The notes under the pieces: model-generated
Databases searched by the model: none
The model's input: the letters and a program-made list of their open reading frames with translations, nothing else
Told to the model about the DNA's origin: nothing
From: Anaerolineales bacterium UBA2317
GTDB lineage: Bacteria; Chloroflexota; Anaerolineae; Anaerolineales; Villigracilaceae
DNA length: 64,000 bases
Assembly (NCBI GenBank): GCA_002345215.1
Contig: DDVH01000052.1
Span: 169,453-233,452, forward strand
Direction of reading: 5' to 3'
Position numbers and translations under genes: made by a program
In this document: one piece after another, positions 62,620-64,000 of the stretch
Position numbering within the stretch: position 1 is the stretch's first letter
Layout of the letters: every line of letters starts with the position of its first letter

Positions 62620-63774
62620 ATGTTACCTGAATTATCGCGTGAAGAAATTCTTCGTTACTCTCGTCATCTTCTCATTCCAGAAGTAGGTTTAGAAGGTCAA
62701 AAGAAATTAAAAAATTCGTCTGCCCTGATTATCGGCACTGGTGGGCTTGGCTCACCTGTGTCCCTATATCTTGCGGCGGCTGGAATCGGAAGAATCGGAT
62801 TGGTTGATTATGATGTCGTTGAATCATCTAATCTTCAACGTCAAGTCATTCATGGAACTTCCAGTATTGGAAAATTAAAAGTAGAAAGTGCCAAAGCAAA
62901 ATTACTAGATTTGAATCCCGATATTCAAATTGATGTTTATAACGAACCATATACTTCTGAAAACGCGCTTCGCATTGCAAAAGATTATGACATCATTCTC
63001 GATGGCACTGATAATTTTCCAACACGTTATTTAACTAATGATGTTGCCGTTTTTCTTGGCAAGCCAAATGTGTATGCATCCATCTTTCGTTTTGATGGGC
63101 AGGTCAGTGTTTTTTATGCTAAAGAAGGTCCATGCTATCGTTGTCTTTTTCCTGAGCCTCCGCCTCCGGGTCTTGTCCCATCTTGTGCAGAGGGTGGCGT
63201 GCTTGGAGTTTTGCCCGGCACCATTGGCACGCTTCAAGCCACCGAAGCATTAAAAGTTTTACTCGGTATTGGCGAACCGTTAATTGGAAAACTTCTTTTA
63301 TACAATGCGTTGGATATGTCTTTTGATTTTGTGAAATTAAAAAAGAATCCAAATTGTAGAGTGTGCGGACCCAATGCAGATATCAAAGAATTAATTGATT
63401 ACGAAGAATTTTGTGGAGTTCCGAGTCACGACCATGACGATGCTTCGACAAATTCTTCTTTAGATATTTCTTCTTCAGATTTAAAATCCCGCCTCACACT
63501 TGACCCCAAGTTGACTCTGCTAGACGTACGTGAGCCTCACGAGTTAGAGATTTCTGCAATTCCTTCTGCCATCAACATTCCGCTTGGACAATTAGCAGGT
63601 CGCCTCACAGAATTAAACACAGCAAATGATATGGTTGTGCTTTGTAAAAGTGGAACTCGCTCTATGCGCGCGATTGAATTGCTATCCAGTGCTGGCTTTA
63701 AGAAATTAAAAAACCTCAAAGGCGGAATCAACGCTTGGGCAAAAGAAGTAGATACCAATTTGCCTGTCTATTAA
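62620..63774 (+). CDS. moeZ: MoeZ-like E1 adenylyltransferase/rhodanese
   Basis: 384 residues. ThiF/MoeB domain (~1-255): GTGGLGSPVSLYLAAAG for ATP, DGTDNFPTRYL, catalytic Cys189 in VPSCAEGG, and a zinc site from CYRC and CRVC. A rhodanese domain (~280-384) has the persulfide Cys342 in VVLCKSGTRS. It activates CysO's C-terminus and delivers sulfur, as does MoeZ. One base separates it from the CysO-like stop. ATG 62620 is used; the earlier frame start at 62605 would overlap the CysO-like C-terminus. Confidence 0.95.
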   Translation: MLPELSREEILRYSRHLLIPEVGLEGQKKLKNSSALIIGTGGLGSPVSLYLAAAGIGRIGLVDYDVVESSNLQRQVIHGTSSIGKLKVESAKAKLLDLNPDIQIDVYNEPYTSENALRIAKDYDIILDGTDNFPTRYLTNDVAVFLGKPNVYASIFRFDGQVSVFYAKEGPCYRCLFPEPPPPGLVPSCAEGGVLGVLPGTIGTLQATEALKVLLGIGEPLIGKLLLYNALDMSFDFVKLKKNPNCRVCGPNADIKELIDYEEFCGVPSHDHDDASTNSSLDISSSDLKSRLTLDPKLTLLDVREPHELEISAIPSAINIPLGQLAGRLTELNTANDMVVLCKSGTRSMRAIELLSSAGFKKLKNLKGGINAWAKEVDTNLPVY

Positions 63775-63820
63775 CATGTCATTGCGAGGACGCTCTTGTT
63801 CTTTGTGGCGAAGCAATCTC
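63775..63820. repeat. Dispersed intergenic repeat, copy 2
   Basis: Inverted copy of 23760-23806, directly after the moeZ stop. The purine tract at 63831-63857 corresponds to the pyrimidine tract beside copy 1. Confidence 0.8.
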
Positions 63821-63856
63821 CCGATTTTATGAAAGAAGAAAGAAGAAAGATGAAAG

Positions 63857-63889
63857 AACCCTCTTGTTGAGTTTTCAGCAAGAGGGTTT
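63857..63889 (+). terminator. Probable terminator of the sulfur cluster
   Basis: Stem of ten perfect pairs (63857-63866 with 63879-63888) extended by three more pairs including one wobble. The tail (TATAATTTAA) is only moderately T-rich. TATAAT at 63889-63894 may double as the -10 box of the next gene. Confidence 0.75.
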
Positions 63890-63919
63890 ATAATTTAATG
63901 AACTTGGGAAAATACAATC

Positions 63920-64000
63920 ATGCCCAGACCACTTCAAGTATTTCTCTGCCACGCTTCACAAGACAAGCCCGAAGTATGGAAATTACATCGGTATCTGAAA
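63920..64000 (+). CDS. TIR-domain protein, 3'-partial (cut by window end)
   Basis: The first 27 codons read MPRPLQVFLCHASQDKPEVWKLH, the opening strand and loop of a TIR domain (FLCHASQDK; usual FISH/FLCHAS.DK). The rest is beyond the window. Bacterial TIR domains can be NADases in defence systems or scaffolds, and the domain beyond it decides which. The upstream TATAAT at 63889 with TTGAGT (63867-63872) is a possible promoter. Confidence 0.75.
   Translation, partial: MPRPLQVFLCHASQDKPEVWKLHRYLK

Noticed and set aside
1..64000. CRISPR arrays, insertion sequences, integrases, toxin-antitoxin pairs, rRNA
   Set aside because: Looked for regularly spaced repeats, transposase-like proteins and terminal inverted repeats; none seen. 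The yjbQ direct repeat is too large for a target-site duplication.

Overview
The window looks like chromosomal DNA of an AT-rich member of Chloroflexota, most likely an Anaerolineae. The basis is family-level: a SARP/NB-ARC/TPR regulator, a DUF11/SdrD-type giant surface protein ending in a sortase, many membrane Ser/Thr kinases with varied extracellular domains, FHA proteins, and CysO-dependent cysteine synthesis. No rRNA or taxonomic marker beyond smpB and tRNA-fMet is present, so the assignment is an inference. No CRISPR array, insertion sequence or phage gene was found.

Layout. 1-2.7 kb: an ABC importer (two permeases, one with an apparent frameshift at the window edge, plus ATPase). 2.7-10.8 kb: a PfpI-like protein, a 2304-residue secreted adhesin with a C-terminal sortase domain, and YjbQ. 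11-35 kb: a co-directional (minus strand) signalling island with six intact membrane Ser/Thr kinases, several kinase fragments, and in its middle a four-gene redox operon (VWA-FHA protein, FAD oxidoreductase with three FHA domains, cNMP-binding/4Fe-4S protein, membrane multiheme cytochrome c). Near-identical 132-bp copies of the yjbQ 5' end bracket the island; the right copy is joined to a comM-like gene fossil.

35-45.6 kb: a small-protein operon (ICMT-like, DUF4342, FMN split-barrel, membrane protein), M29 aminopeptidase, a GNAT protein, a 7TM-GAF histidine kinase, and a GH13 enzyme with a histone-like lysine-rich tail. 45.6-51 kb: a SWIM zinc-finger gene behind a promoter/terminator leader, a TAT-exported L,D-transpeptidase, a solitary DNA methyltransferase, a regulator with a degenerate receiver, initiator tRNA, and a seven-repeat secreted propeller protein. 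51-59.5 kb: a SARP/NB-ARC/TPR regulator, smpB, an MFS transporter, a class V aminotransferase, a CAP-LysM protein and a lipoprotein.

59.6-63.9 kb: a sulfur cluster, CysM, JAMM protease (Mec), DUF4395, thioredoxin, CysO-like carrier and MoeZ-like E1/rhodanese. It sits behind a near-consensus promoter and a highly structured leader that I do not recognise. The window ends inside a gene that starts with a TIR domain.

How the parts may work together (inference). The kinase array could phosphorylate threonines read by the FHA domains on the redox proteins, tying surface sensing to electron transfer. In the sulfur cluster, MoeZ activates and thiocarboxylates CysO, CysM adds the sulfur to a serine derivative, and the JAMM protease releases cysteine; this matches the mycobacterial pathway.
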